Shown here piece by piece: positions 23,508 through 32,606 of a stretch of DNA of 64,000 nucleotides. The stretch is from CAYNLK01 sp964398055 (GTDB lineage Bacteria; Chloroflexota; Anaerolineae; 4572-78; J111): assembly GCA_964398055.1 (NCBI GenBank), contig CAYNLK010000025.1, forward strand, positions 25,082 to 89,081, written 5' to 3'. A model generated the notes under the pieces. The model worked only from the letters and a program-made list of their open reading frames with translations, searched no databases and was not told the origin of the DNA. The stretch's first letter is position 1. The number at the start of each line of letters is the position of its first letter. Both the position numbers and the translations under genes were made by a program.

Positions 23508-25268
23508 GTGACCGATTACACCACCAGGAGTTTTCAACAGGCCCTACGTGACTTTCACCAGGCCCGTTTTAAAGCCGGGATGGAACAGTTAATGGCCCGT
23601 CTTACCGGCAAGTCGGCCGCGCTCCTGTCGTACGAAGATGTGCGCCGCAAATTGAAGGCCGAGAGCAGGTCGCGACGCCTCTTAAAAGATATTCCCCTGG
23701 ATGCGATTGTTGGCAGTGTCGGCCGTTACTCCGATTTCAGCCGGAGTTTTTATCCCCTGCAAGACAGCGACCAACACCGTTGGGCCCAGGTCGAGATGCA
23801 GGTCTCGACCCCGCTAGGCTTACCACCCATTGAAGTCTATCAAATCGGTGAGGTCTATTTTGTAATCGATGGCAATCACCGCGTCTCGGTCGCCCGGCAG
23901 ATGGGCGCCAGCCACATCGAAGCCTATGTGACTGAAGTCCACACCAAAGTACCGCTCACCCCTAACGTCAATCCCGATGATATTATCTTGAAGGAACGTT
24001 ATCTCAAATTCCTGGAAAAGACTCAACTGGATCAACTCCGTCCGGGCGCAGACTTGACCGTAACCGTACCTGGCCAGTATCGAATTCTGGAGAAACATAT
24101 CGAGCTGCATCGCTTTTTTTTGGGTCTGGAGCAGCAGCACGAAATCCCCTATCAAGAAGCCGTGGTAAATTGGTACGATGAAGTTTATATGGTTGTGGTA
24201 CAGGCTATCCGAGAGCAAAATATTCTCAAAGAGTTCCCCGGCCGCACCGAAACCGATTTATACCTGTGGGTCTCTGACTATCGCGTCTTTTTGGAGGAGG
24301 AGCTGGAGTGGCAGTTTGGGCCTGCCACCGCCGAGACCGGGATCAGTCCCCAGGCCAATACCAAATTTCAGAATTCAATGAGCCGGATCATCGGTAAAGT
24401 GTTCGACAAGATCTCTTTTGGCGAGGCTGAAGCCGGGCCGTTGCCGGGCAAGTGGCGGCGCGAACAACTACTCTACATCCTCAAGGGCCAAACCGAGCGA
24501 CCCTTTAGATTGTTTACCAGCATTTTGGTGCCGGTAGACGGCCAGGAGAAAGGTTGGTTTGCCCTCAACCAGGCTCTCGGCGTCGCCCGTCGCGAAGGCG
24601 GGCGCTTGTTGGGACTGCACGTCGTCCCCACCGAAGCGGCTAAAGAGAGCCAAGAGGTTCAGGCCATCAAGACAAAATTTAACCAACGTTGCGCCAAGGC
24701 CGGCATCCCGGGCCAATTGGCGGTTGAAGTGGGCAACGTGGCCCAAAAAATATCTGACCGGGCTGGCTGGGCCGATTTGGTGGTGCTGCGCCTGGTTTAC
24801 CCCCCCTCCCCGCAGCCGATTGCCAGGTTAAGCTCAGGTCTGCGCAGCCTGATCCGGCGTTGCCGCAGCCCGCTCCTGATCGTCCCCAGGAGTTTTGTCT
24901 ACCCCCTGGACCGGGCTTTGTTGGCCTACGACGGCAGTCCCAAGGCCCAGGAGGCGCTTTACCTGGCCACCTACCTGGCCAGTTGCTGGCAAATTCCCCT
25001 GGCCGTGCTGGCGGTGCAAGATGGCCCGGTGACTGAGCAAACCTTGAGCCAGGCTCAAAACTATCTTCAGCAATACGGAGTAACCGCCACGTTCATCACC
25101 AGGCCCGGCCCGGTGGCCCAGGCCATTGTGACTACTGCCGAGGCCCAGGATAGCAACTTGATTATCATGGGCGGCTATGGCTATAATCCCGTATGGGAGA
25201 TTATACTCGGCAGCGCCGTCGATGAGGTGTTGCGGGCCAGCCGGCGGCCGGTATTGATTTGTAGTTAA
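23508..25268 (+). CDS. ParB-like N-terminal domain fused to two universal stress protein domains
   Basis: This 586-residue cytoplasmic protein contains a ParB/Srx-like motif, VYFVIDGNHRVSVARQMGA, at residues ~121-139 after a helical N-terminus. The C-terminal half carries two UspA-like modules: the first begins TSILVPVDGQEKGW (~345), the second begins RALLAYDGSPKAQEAL (~467). The second ends with the nucleotide-binding loop GGYGYNPVWEIILGSAVDEVL. Usp domains respond to stress and often bind ATP. GTG 23508 follows ACGGAG. It is likely co-transcribed with the acyl-activating gene 14 bases downstream. The exact role is unknown. Confidence 0.8.
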   Translation: MTDYTTRSFQQALRDFHQARFKAGMEQLMARLTGKSAALLSYEDVRRKLKAESRSRRLLKDIPLDAIVGSVGRYSDFSRSFYPLQDSDQHRWAQVEMQVSTPLGLPPIEVYQIGEVYFVIDGNHRVSVARQMGASHIEAYVTEVHTKVPLTPNVNPDDIILKERYLKFLEKTQLDQLRPGADLTVTVPGQYRILEKHIELHRFFLGLEQQHEIPYQEAVVNWYDEVYMVVVQAIREQNILKEFPGRTETDLYLWVSDYRVFLEEELEWQFGPATAETGISPQANTKFQNSMSRIIGKVFDKISFGEAEAGPLPGKWRREQLLYILKGQTERPFRLFTSILVPVDGQEKGWFALNQALGVARREGGRLLGLHVVPTEAAKESQEVQAIKTKFNQRCAKAGIPGQLAVEVGNVAQKISDRAGWADLVVLRLVYPPSPQPIARLSSGLRSLIRRCRSPLLIVPRSFVYPLDRALLAYDGSPKAQEALYLATYLASCWQIPLAVLAVQDGPVTEQTLSQAQNYLQQYGVTATFITRPGPVAQAIVTTAEAQDSNLIIMGGYGYNPVWEIILGSAVDEVLRASRRPVLICS

Positions 25269-25282
25269 CGAAGGGAAACGCA

Positions 25283-28018
25283 ATGATGCAGCAGCTATAC
25301 ACCCTGCAATCACTGGTAACATGGATGCAGACCCTGGGCGACCGGGAATGTTTGGTGCAGTTGGAGCAAGATGAGCTGACCTGTTGGAGTTGGGCGGAGG
25401 TGACCGGCATGGCCCACCGGCTGGCCCGGGGTCTGCTTGAGATCGGTCTGCAGCGAGGTGAGTTTGTGCCCATCCTGGCCGGCAATCGCCCGGAATGGGT
25501 CGTCGCCGCGCTGGCGATCATCAGTGCCGGGGCGGCCGTGTCGCCCCTGGATACCCAGGTGACAACCGAGGCCCTGGCGCGCATCTTACCTAATAGCCAG
25601 GCTCGCTTCATTTTTACCACCACCGATTACCTCAATCGGCTGGATCAACTGGAGCTTGAGCAAAAATTGCGCCCGATCCTGTTTGATGTAGCTCCGGCCG
25701 ATGGGCGCGGCTGGCAGGCCCTGCTCAGCGACAGCTCTGCGCCGCTGCCGCAGGTCGAGCCGGATGAGCCGGCCGTCCTGTTTTACACCTCCGGCACCAC
25801 CGGCGTGCCCAAAGGCGTGCCCCTGACCCATCATAATCTGGTCTACCAGCTCAAGGCGATTCAGGCCACCGGCCTGGTTAAACCGACCGACCGGCTGATG
25901 TTGCCGCTGCCCATGTACCACGTCTACCCCTTTACCGTGGGCATCCTGGCGCCGCTCAGCTTGGGCGTGCCGATCATCCTGCCCCACTCGTTAACCGGGC
26001 CGCAGGTGCTGCGGGCTTTGCGGGAGGGCGAGGCGACCATCATGATTGGCGTGCCGCGACTGTATCGAGCCATGTACAGCGGTATCGAGGCCCAGATTAC
26101 CGGCCGCGGCGCTCTAGTGGCCGGAATATTTCAGGCTGGTTTGAAGCTGAGTATCGGGCTGCGCCGCCGTTTTGGTTGGCAACTGGGCCAAACACTGTTC
26201 CGGCCGCTGCGACGCCGGGCCGCGCCCCAACTACGGTTGCTCACCTCCGGCGGCTCGGCTCTCGATCCTGAGCTGGCCTGGAAGCTGGATGGCTTTGGCT
26301 GGGATATCGGCATCGGTTACGGCCTCACCGAGACCTCCCCCATCCTGACCATGAACCTGCCGACCGCGGCCGCGCCCAAGCTGGCCAGCGTTGGCCCGCC
26401 CCTGGAGGGTATCGAGATCCGGATTGCCCCGGTTGAACAAATCGACGCGGCCGGCCCGGCCCCAACCAACGGCGCCGCTCCGCCCGAAGGCGAAATTCAG
26501 GCCCGCGGCCCCAGTGTCTTCTCCGGTTACCACCGGCTACCGGCCGAAACCGCGGCCGCCTTCACCACAGACGGCTGGTTCAGAACCGGCGACCTGGGCT
26601 ATCGGGATGAGGCCGGCTACGTTTACGTCACCGGCCGGGTCTCGACCCTGATTGTGTTGGAAGGGGGCAAGAAGATTCAGCCTGAGGCCCTGGAGGAAAA
26701 ATACCAGGAGAATCAGTTCATCCGCGAGATTGGCATCTTGTACCAGGATAACCAACTGGTCGCCCTGATTGTGCCGGAGATTGAGGCGGTCAACCGGCTG
26801 CACAACGGCGATGTGGCCCAGGCCATCCGCGAGGGGGTCAACGAGCGGTTGCAGACCGTTGCTTCCTACCAGCGCCTCACCGATTATGCCATCACCGAGG
26901 AGCCGCTGCCCCGCACCAACCTGGGAAAAATTCGCCGCCACCTGCTGGTAGAGCGCTACAACCAGGCCCGGCAGGGCCTCGAGTCGACTGACCAGAGCGA
27001 CCTGGGGCCTGTGCCTCTGGCCGATATGAGCGAACGGGATCAGGCCCTGCTGCAAGCGCCGGCGGCGCGAGCGGTATGGGCCTGGTTGGCCGGGCGCTAT
27101 CCCAACAAGCGCCTCTCCCCTGATACCAGCCCGCAGCTCGACCTGGGGATCGACTCGTTGGAATGGTTGACTCTAACCATGCAGGTCAGCGACCTGACCG
27201 GGGTGGAACTGGATGATGAAACCATCAAGCAGATCAATACCGTCCGTGATTTATTGCAGGCCGTTCAGGCGGCCCCCGAACGCGACGCGCCTTTGATCAC
27301 CCAAATCGAAAATCCCGAGGCGCGCCTCAGTGCCGAACAGCGGGCCTGGCTGGAGCCGCCGGGCCGGCTGTTGCAATGGCTGGGGGCGATTGTCTTCCTC
27401 ATCTACCGGCCGTTGGTGAGGCTATTGTTCCGGGTTAAGGTACGGGGGCTTGAAAACCTGCCCGGCGACAGCAACTATGTTCTCACGCCCAATCACAGCA
27501 GTATGCTTGATGCACCGGTGCTGGCCTCGGCCTTGAGCTATAGCCACATGCGCCAGACTCATTGGGCTGGGGCGGCCGACATTATGCTGACCAACCCGTT
27601 CATACGCCTGGTCAGCCGGATGGCCCGGGTGCTGCCGGTCGAGCGGTACACCGGCGGCACCGGAGTGCAAAATCTGATCCTGGCTATTGCCGCGTTGCAA
27701 CGCCGCCGGAATCTGGTCTGGTTCCCGGAGGGGCGCATCGCGACGACGGGTGACATGCTGCCGTTCAGGGAGGGAATTGGACTGATCCTGGAGCAGGCTC
27801 AAACGGCGGTGGTGCCGGTTCTGATCCAGGGTACACGCGAGGCGATGCCGCCATTCACCAACTTTCCCCGGTTCTTCAAACCGGTGACCATCACCTTTGG
27901 CCGGCCCTGCCACCCGCCGGAGTTGGTCCAACAGGGTGAAGGCGAAAATTCGGCCAGCCGCATTGCCCGGGCTTTGCAGCAGCAGTTGATTGCCTTGCGC
28001 GAGCAACAGACCCCCTAA
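25283..28018 (+). CDS. Acyl-activating enzyme - acyl carrier - acyltransferase (AMP-ligase/ACP/PlsC) fusion
   Basis: This 911-residue protein has three domains. Residues ~1-550 are an AMP-forming ligase (FYTSGTTGVPKGVPLTHHN P-loop, GYGLTETSP, WFRTGDLGYRD). Residues ~590-670 are a phosphopantetheine carrier with attachment Ser in LGIDSLEW (~623). Residues ~690-911 are a PlsC acyltransferase with NHSSMLD (737-743; the catalytic His is residue 738) and FPEGR (~813). It probably activates a fatty acid, loads it on its own carrier and transfers it to a glycerolipid or lysophospholipid, as Aas does in E. coli without the carrier. ATG 25283 is 14 bases after the stress-protein gene. Confidence 0.88.
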   Translation: MMQQLYTLQSLVTWMQTLGDRECLVQLEQDELTCWSWAEVTGMAHRLARGLLEIGLQRGEFVPILAGNRPEWVVAALAIISAGAAVSPLDTQVTTEALARILPNSQARFIFTTTDYLNRLDQLELEQKLRPILFDVAPADGRGWQALLSDSSAPLPQVEPDEPAVLFYTSGTTGVPKGVPLTHHNLVYQLKAIQATGLVKPTDRLMLPLPMYHVYPFTVGILAPLSLGVPIILPHSLTGPQVLRALREGEATIMIGVPRLYRAMYSGIEAQITGRGALVAGIFQAGLKLSIGLRRRFGWQLGQTLFRPLRRRAAPQLRLLTSGGSALDPELAWKLDGFGWDIGIGYGLTETSPILTMNLPTAAAPKLASVGPPLEGIEIRIAPVEQIDAAGPAPTNGAAPPEGEIQARGPSVFSGYHRLPAETAAAFTTDGWFRTGDLGYRDEAGYVYVTGRVSTLIVLEGGKKIQPEALEEKYQENQFIREIGILYQDNQLVALIVPEIEAVNRLHNGDVAQAIREGVNERLQTVASYQRLTDYAITEEPLPRTNLGKIRRHLLVERYNQARQGLESTDQSDLGPVPLADMSERDQALLQAPAARAVWAWLAGRYPNKRLSPDTSPQLDLGIDSLEWLTLTMQVSDLTGVELDDETIKQINTVRDLLQAVQAAPERDAPLITQIENPEARLSAEQRAWLEPPGRLLQWLGAIVFLIYRPLVRLLFRVKVRGLENLPGDSNYVLTPNHSSMLDAPVLASALSYSHMRQTHWAGAADIMLTNPFIRLVSRMARVLPVERYTGGTGVQNLILAIAALQRRRNLVWFPEGRIATTGDMLPFREGIGLILEQAQTAVVPVLIQGTREAMPPFTNFPRFFKPVTITFGRPCHPPELVQQGEGENSASRIARALQQQLIALREQQTP

Positions 28019-28020
28019 GA

Positions 28021-28115
28021 GCCTATCCGAATAACAGCTGGCCGGGCCGCTTGCGCGATGCCCGGCGTGGCGGTGTCGTGCAAGCGGCCGCCTCTGCCGG
28101 GTTATTCGGATAGGC
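28021..28115. repeat. 95-bp MITE-like element with 15-bp terminal inverted repeats
   Basis: GCCTATCCGAATAAC at 28021-28035 and GTTATTCGGATAGGC at 28101-28115 are perfect inverted repeats around a GC-rich core that also contains CCGGGCCGCTTGCGC/GCAAGCGGCC pairing. It starts two bases after the stop of the preceding gene. No direct repeat flanks were recognised. Confidence 0.85.
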
Positions 28116-28171
28116 GTTTAGTATAACCCGGTTAATCAGGCTGGTTCGGCCAGCCAAGGAGTCTGCCCGCA

Positions 28172-30466
28172 ATGTCGTGGACAATTAGCGATATATCCGG
28201 CATGGAAATGCTGGAGGAATTTTCGCAGCAGATCGAAGCCTTCCGTCGCAGCTACCTGGTGCGCGTGCTGGCGCTCCTGGCCGCCACAGCCTGGGCCGTG
28301 GGCATGACCGTTTTGCTGATACACTCCTCGGCGCTCGTCGTTGCTACACTTTTGGGCTTTGAGGCGATGTGCTGGCTAAGCTACCGTCTCTGCGTTCGGA
28401 AACGATTGCTTTGGGCCCAGTATCTATTGGTGATCGGCCTGGGCGTCTGGCTACTGGGTTTAGTTTGGCTGGCGCCGGAGCCGGGGCTATTGTTCTTGCC
28501 TGTCCTGGCTGCCCCTGTCGGGGTTGCGGTGCTGGAAATTGCCCCGGCGGCGCTCTATACGGCCCTGTTGGTGGTCGGCCAGCTGTTTAGCGCCTATCAC
28601 CTGTTTCCCGGGAGTTGGTTCCATTGGCCAACTCTCCTGGCCCCTCTTTTGACCATCGCCGCTACTATGCTGGCGATGGTTTGGGGAATCAACCTTTACA
28701 CGGCTCTGGGTTGGGCCGTGCATAGCACCCGCCGGGCTGTTGAACGGCTCGAAGAGGTTCAGGAGCATCGCGCCCAATTGCATCGCAGCCTGGAAGAACT
28801 TGACGCCGCCTATCAACGCCTGGAACGGGTAAATGAGATGCTGATCGCCGCCCGGGCTGAGGCCGAGGCAGCGCGCCAGGCGCGCAATCAGTTTGCCTTG
28901 ACGGTTAGCCACGAGTTGCGCACCCCGCTGAACTTCATCATCGGTTTTAGCGAACTGATGGTCAATTCGCCCAATCTCTATGGGAAGCTCTCGCACTGGC
29001 CACCGGGGCTTTACGGCGACATCCAAGAAATCTATCATAACAGTAATCATCTGATGCGCCTGGTCAATGATATCCTTGAATTAGGCCAGGCCGAAGCGCG
29101 CCGTTTGATTTTGGCCAAGGAGTGGGTTGCCCCTGACCAAATTGCCCAGGAGACCGAAATGATTATGCAGGCCGCTATTGCCAGCCGCCGGCTCTATTTG
29201 CAGATAGACATAGAGCCGAACCTGCCCAGGCTTTTTGTGGACCGCACCCGCATCAGGCAGGTGTTGATGAATCTGATCAACAACAGTCTACGCTTTACCG
29301 AGGAGGGGGGCATCGCTCTCAGCATCCGGCGGCAGGCTACCGAGGTGCTTTTCTGTGTGCGGGATACCGGCATTGGCATTCCGGCAGATGAAGTTGAGAA
29401 GGTTTTTGAGGATTTCGGACAGGCCAACACCACCATTTGGCGACGACGCGGTGGTTCAGGACTCGGGGTGCCGATCAGCCGGCGCTTTGTGGAAATGCAT
29501 GGCGGACGTATGTGGCTTGAAAGCGAGGTGGGTCAGGGAACGGCTTTCTTCTTTACGCTGCCTATGCCCGGCATGATAACCGACTCTTTGGACTCGGCGA
29601 TGTTGCGAGAAAACGAGGGAACAGAGTATATCAGGTCTCCCAAGCTGGTGTTGGTGCTATCCCCCGACCCCAACGCCGGTCAATTGGTTGAGGGATATGT
29701 AGACGGATATCGCGCTGTTGCGGCCAGCCGCGCCGATGTGGCCGCCCAACACCTGGCCAATCTACTGCCGCATGCCTTGATCATAGACAAAGTTATTGCC
29801 ACTACCCCGGAGGTTACGTCGCTGACTCACGCATTACCCTATGATCTGCCGGTGATCGTCTTTAGCTTATCCGGCAGTCCGGCCCAGACCAGGGAACTAC
29901 CCCCCGGCGTACACAGTCACCTGATTAAACCGGTACGCCGGGAGGATCTGGTCGCGACCATTCAGAACTTGACTGGTCCGGTCCGTTCATTGCTGATTGT
30001 CGACGACGATCCGGCCATGGCCCGCTTCGTCTCGCTGGCCCTGGCTGCCTACCAAGAAGCATCTCCAACCGTAAGCGAGTCTATTCGGCTGGTTTCCGCC
30101 CTCACCGGTCAGGAGGCGTTGGAGCACCTGGGTTGGCCGGCGGCCAGGCATGACAAGAGTGGTGAAGTAGAGCGACCGGATGCCATTCTATTGGACCTCA
30201 ATCTGCCTGATATGAGCGGCTGGGCTGTATTGGCCGCGCTGCAGGAGATCCCGGCCTGGAGCGCCATCCCGGTCATTCTGGTGACGGCGGTCGACCTGCG
30301 CGAGGCGATGGATTTCTACGAACGCAAAGAGCTGCAAGTCAGCACAAGCCGGCCGCTCACCGCCGAGGAATTGGGGGCGGTGCTACAGGGACTATTGCAC
30401 TCGCTCCGGCCTATGTATCCAGCAAATTCAGCCGCGCCAGGGCAGTCAGGAGATCCTTTTGCTTAA
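28172..30466 (+). CDS. Membrane hybrid histidine kinase with two receiver-like domains
   Basis: This 764-residue protein has about five or six hydrophobic segments between residues 30 and 180, then a coiled coil (~185-240). The HisKA box SHELRTPLNFIIGF has the phosphorylated His near 246. The ATPase boxes are NLINNSLRFTEEGG, DTGIGIPADEVEKVF and GSGLGVPISRRFVEMHGG. Residues ~480-600 look like a degenerate receiver (Asp pocket lost, IIDKV), and residues ~607-745 are a canonical one (IVDDDP, LLDLNLPDMSGW). The sensor lacks an obvious extracellular domain, so the signal may be membrane- or cytosol-borne. Its 3' end overlaps the convergent gene by 56 bases. Confidence 0.9.
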   Translation: MSWTISDISGMEMLEEFSQQIEAFRRSYLVRVLALLAATAWAVGMTVLLIHSSALVVATLLGFEAMCWLSYRLCVRKRLLWAQYLLVIGLGVWLLGLVWLAPEPGLLFLPVLAAPVGVAVLEIAPAALYTALLVVGQLFSAYHLFPGSWFHWPTLLAPLLTIAATMLAMVWGINLYTALGWAVHSTRRAVERLEEVQEHRAQLHRSLEELDAAYQRLERVNEMLIAARAEAEAARQARNQFALTVSHELRTPLNFIIGFSELMVNSPNLYGKLSHWPPGLYGDIQEIYHNSNHLMRLVNDILELGQAEARRLILAKEWVAPDQIAQETEMIMQAAIASRRLYLQIDIEPNLPRLFVDRTRIRQVLMNLINNSLRFTEEGGIALSIRRQATEVLFCVRDTGIGIPADEVEKVFEDFGQANTTIWRRRGGSGLGVPISRRFVEMHGGRMWLESEVGQGTAFFFTLPMPGMITDSLDSAMLRENEGTEYIRSPKLVLVLSPDPNAGQLVEGYVDGYRAVAASRADVAAQHLANLLPHALIIDKVIATTPEVTSLTHALPYDLPVIVFSLSGSPAQTRELPPGVHSHLIKPVRREDLVATIQNLTGPVRSLLIVDDDPAMARFVSLALAAYQEASPTVSESIRLVSALTGQEALEHLGWPAARHDKSGEVERPDAILLDLNLPDMSGWAVLAALQEIPAWSAIPVILVTAVDLREAMDFYERKELQVSTSRPLTAEELGAVLQGLLHSLRPMYPANSAAPGQSGDPFA

Positions 30467-31637
30467 TGGGCTTACCGAGGAAATCGACCGCGCCCAGCGA
30501 ACTGGCCAGCTCAGGCTCTTCCCAAACCGAGCAGACGATGACGGGAATGTGGCTTGTGGCCGGGTCGGCTTGCAAGCTTTGCAGTACTTCCCACCCATCC
30601 ACGTTGGGCATCATAATGTCGAGCGTGACCGCCTGAGGTTGCAGCCGTTGGGCCAGGGGTAAGACCTGGCTGCCATCATGCACCCCGACCAGTCGCAGGT
30701 TGGTATGGCTGAGATACCGTTGAAACATCCGCACAGCCGTCTCCTGATCATCGACCACCAGTAGTAGAGGACTGTCGGCGCTTGGCAGACTCAGGGCTAA
30801 CTCGCCTATGCCGGGTTGGTTCACGCCCCGGGTGAGACAAACATCAATGATGTCACACCAGTAGCAGGCCTGATCCAGCGCTCTCTCTGCGTCTTGGCTT
30901 TCGAGTAACACCGGGTCGTCCAGGTGGAACCGGATGCGGAGAAGGACGCGGTTACCCCGCCCTTCAACCGTAATGGTGACGGGGCCGTCATCGCGCACAT
31001 CTAGTACATAACTGAGCAGGCTGAACAAGACCTGGCGCAGAATTACCCGGTCGGCCAAAACTCGAGGGCTATGGGCCAGGGGCGTAACCTTGAGCAGGGC
31101 GCCTTCGCTCTCTGCTCTACGCTGCAAGGTTGCCGCCACACCGTGCATCAGATCTATAATTTCCAATGGGGCCGAGTTGACCGGGAAGTTGCCGGCGATA
31201 GCATTCTCATCGCCCGGTTCGATTTCAAGGCCGGCTTGGTTGGGGAAGAGTGAGTCTTGCAGGTGGGCAACGACTGCCTGAACGGCCCGGCTGTGCTCGC
31301 GGCGCAACTGGCGCTGGCTGAGCGACAGGCTTAGCCCGATCTGTTGCAGACTGGCCCCATCCACGTAGCGGCCATGCAGCAACAGGTAGGGCCGCCACCC
31401 ATGAGAATTTGATTGCGGCCCGTCCTCACCGGCCGGCCGCAGCCACTCAATCGCCTCCACCAACACTTTCCGCAGTTGGTCGGCCCGGTTTGGTTGCATC
31501 CCGGCCTGGTGGCCAACCAGAGTTGCCAGCGGGTGGGTAGCCAGGGCGGCCTGGTCAAAGAGGTTGGCCAACGCATCTCGCACCCAGCGCTCGAATTCGG
31601 CGCTGTCCGGTAGCCCTGAGATCTCCGTCATCGGCAT
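30411..31637 (-). CDS. Signalling protein: sigma-r4-like HTH, ATPase-like region and C-terminal receiver
   Basis: This 408-residue protein has an unusual order. The N-terminal ~130 residues hold an HTH of the type RYVDGASLQQIGLSLSLSQR, common in Chloroflexota regulators. The middle (~150-275) resembles a histidine-kinase ATPase fold (RVILRQVLFSLLSYVLD), but the N and G boxes are not clear. The C-terminal ~120 residues are a complete receiver: LLVVDDQE, LDIMMPNVDGWE with phospho-acceptor Asp, IVCSVW, and FLGKPIKQKD. It is convergent with the hybrid kinase, whose 3' end it overlaps, and is a likely partner for phosphotransfer. Confidence 0.82.
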   Translation of the reverse strand: MPMTEISGLPDSAEFERWVRDALANLFDQAALATHPLATLVGHQAGMQPNRADQLRKVLVEAIEWLRPAGEDGPQSNSHGWRPYLLLHGRYVDGASLQQIGLSLSLSQRQLRREHSRAVQAVVAHLQDSLFPNQAGLEIEPGDENAIAGNFPVNSAPLEIIDLMHGVAATLQRRAESEGALLKVTPLAHSPRVLADRVILRQVLFSLLSYVLDVRDDGPVTITVEGRGNRVLLRIRFHLDDPVLLESQDAERALDQACYWCDIIDVCLTRGVNQPGIGELALSLPSADSPLLLVVDDQETAVRMFQRYLSHTNLRLVGVHDGSQVLPLAQRLQPQAVTLDIMMPNVDGWEVLQSLQADPATSHIPVIVCSVWEEPELASSLGAVDFLGKPIKQKDLLTALARLNLLDT

Positions 31638-31691
31638 CCACCTTCCATTTGAGCAGCACAGCTCGCTCTGTTACCAGAAGCTATGATTCTC

Positions 31692-31746
31692 GTTGCGAAA
31701 CTCAGTTTCGCAATGCAATGGGGTGTCCAAACTCAGTTTGGACACC
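31692..31746. repeat. Two adjacent palindromes with core AAACTCAGTTT
   Basis: The first (31692-31714) has arms GTTGCG/CGCAAT and the second (31722-31746) GGTGTCC/GGACACC. They share the core of the 8442, 41324 and 43375 family, while the arms differ in a compensating way that keeps pairing. Confidence 0.82.
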
Positions 31747-31765
31747 AGCTACCCACTATTGTTTA

Positions 31766-31876
31766 ACTACGTTTTGGGCCGGATTATAGCATGGGGTGTA
31801 ACTTGACTACAAATCGCAGAATTTGTCATGGAGACAGCACTACGTTTTGGGCCGGATTATAGCATGGGGTGTAACT
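31766..31876. repeat. 38-bp direct repeat, 73-base period
   Basis: The segment beginning ACTACGTTTTGGGCCGG and ending GGGGTGTAACT occurs at 31766-31803 and identically at 31839-31876. Each copy contains a GGATTATAGCATGG word that could be a weak -10 region. It is probably a local duplication. Confidence 0.85.
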
Positions 31877-32549
31877 CAATCCAAATGGCCGAAGCATGGC
31901 CGCAAGATGGCCGAAAAAGGGTTGAATTCAACCCGCTTTGATTTTACAATTTAAGTCTAAAGCTGGGTTCACCCGGTGGACGCCGGCTACTTTCTCATCA
32001 AGACGCGTTCGCAGACACAATCGGCAATCGAAACTGTGGTTGAGACCATTGGCTGGTTTAACGCCGCCCCATCGATTGCCTGTTGATTGTCGCTGGCGAT
32101 GTTGGCAGCTTCTCTCGAACGCCCGATCAGGCCAGGCAACTGGCCGTTATTCCCTCGAAGAGCTAGTCCTCATCGCCGCAGCCAGCGTCAAGTGGGGCGC
32201 CAGGCCGATTCACCAACTCTACCCCGGTTATAGTTTCCTTGATACATTGAAGCTTGTTGAAGTTGCAAACTCATCTGGGCCAGTTTCTCAGCGTTCTCAA
32301 ATCGTCCGGCTACAATGGCTTTAGTTCATAATTAAGTGCAAGTGACCAGAGCTTAAACAATTCCGCTAAGCAGCACTTTTTAGGGATTGTTTCTGCCTTG
32401 ACAGCGAAAAGTGCTGGGCGCTTTAGCAGTTGTTCGAGATATGAGCCAGACGCAATTTGGAAATAGGCGAAGGTCAGGATGGTGAAAGGAGGTGTTGACG
32501 GGCAGTAAATCAGACTGAGTAGCCGACTCAGGTGAAATCCGCAACGGCA
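31877..32549. other. Gene-free region upstream of the second transporter
   Basis: No convincing gene is present; a 128-codon open frame at 31938 has no recognisable domain or ribosome-binding site. An imperfect inverted repeat lies at about 32356-32428 (CTAAGCAGCACTTTT against AAAAGTGCTGGGCGCTTTAGC). At 32485-32494 AAAGGAGGTG matches the complement of the 16S 3' end, 113 bases before the real start codon. Confidence 0.5.
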
Positions 32550-32565
32550 TTGAAAATGGTTTCAA
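32550..32565. promoter_or_regulatory. Possible operator palindrome TTGAAAATGGTTTCAA
   Basis: The 6-base arms TTGAAA/TTTCAA are perfect around ATGG. It lies 41 bases before the start of the transporter-2 binding-protein gene. A regulator site is a guess based on symmetry and position. Confidence 0.3.
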
Positions 32566-32606
32566 ATGGCAATCACCAGACTTTTAAGCAAAAACTAGGA
32601 GAATTT

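Noticed and set aside
31938..32324. 128-codon frame in the gap before transporter 2
   Set aside because: No domain, no ribosome-binding site and an Arg/Trp/Leu-heavy composition typical of non-coding frames.
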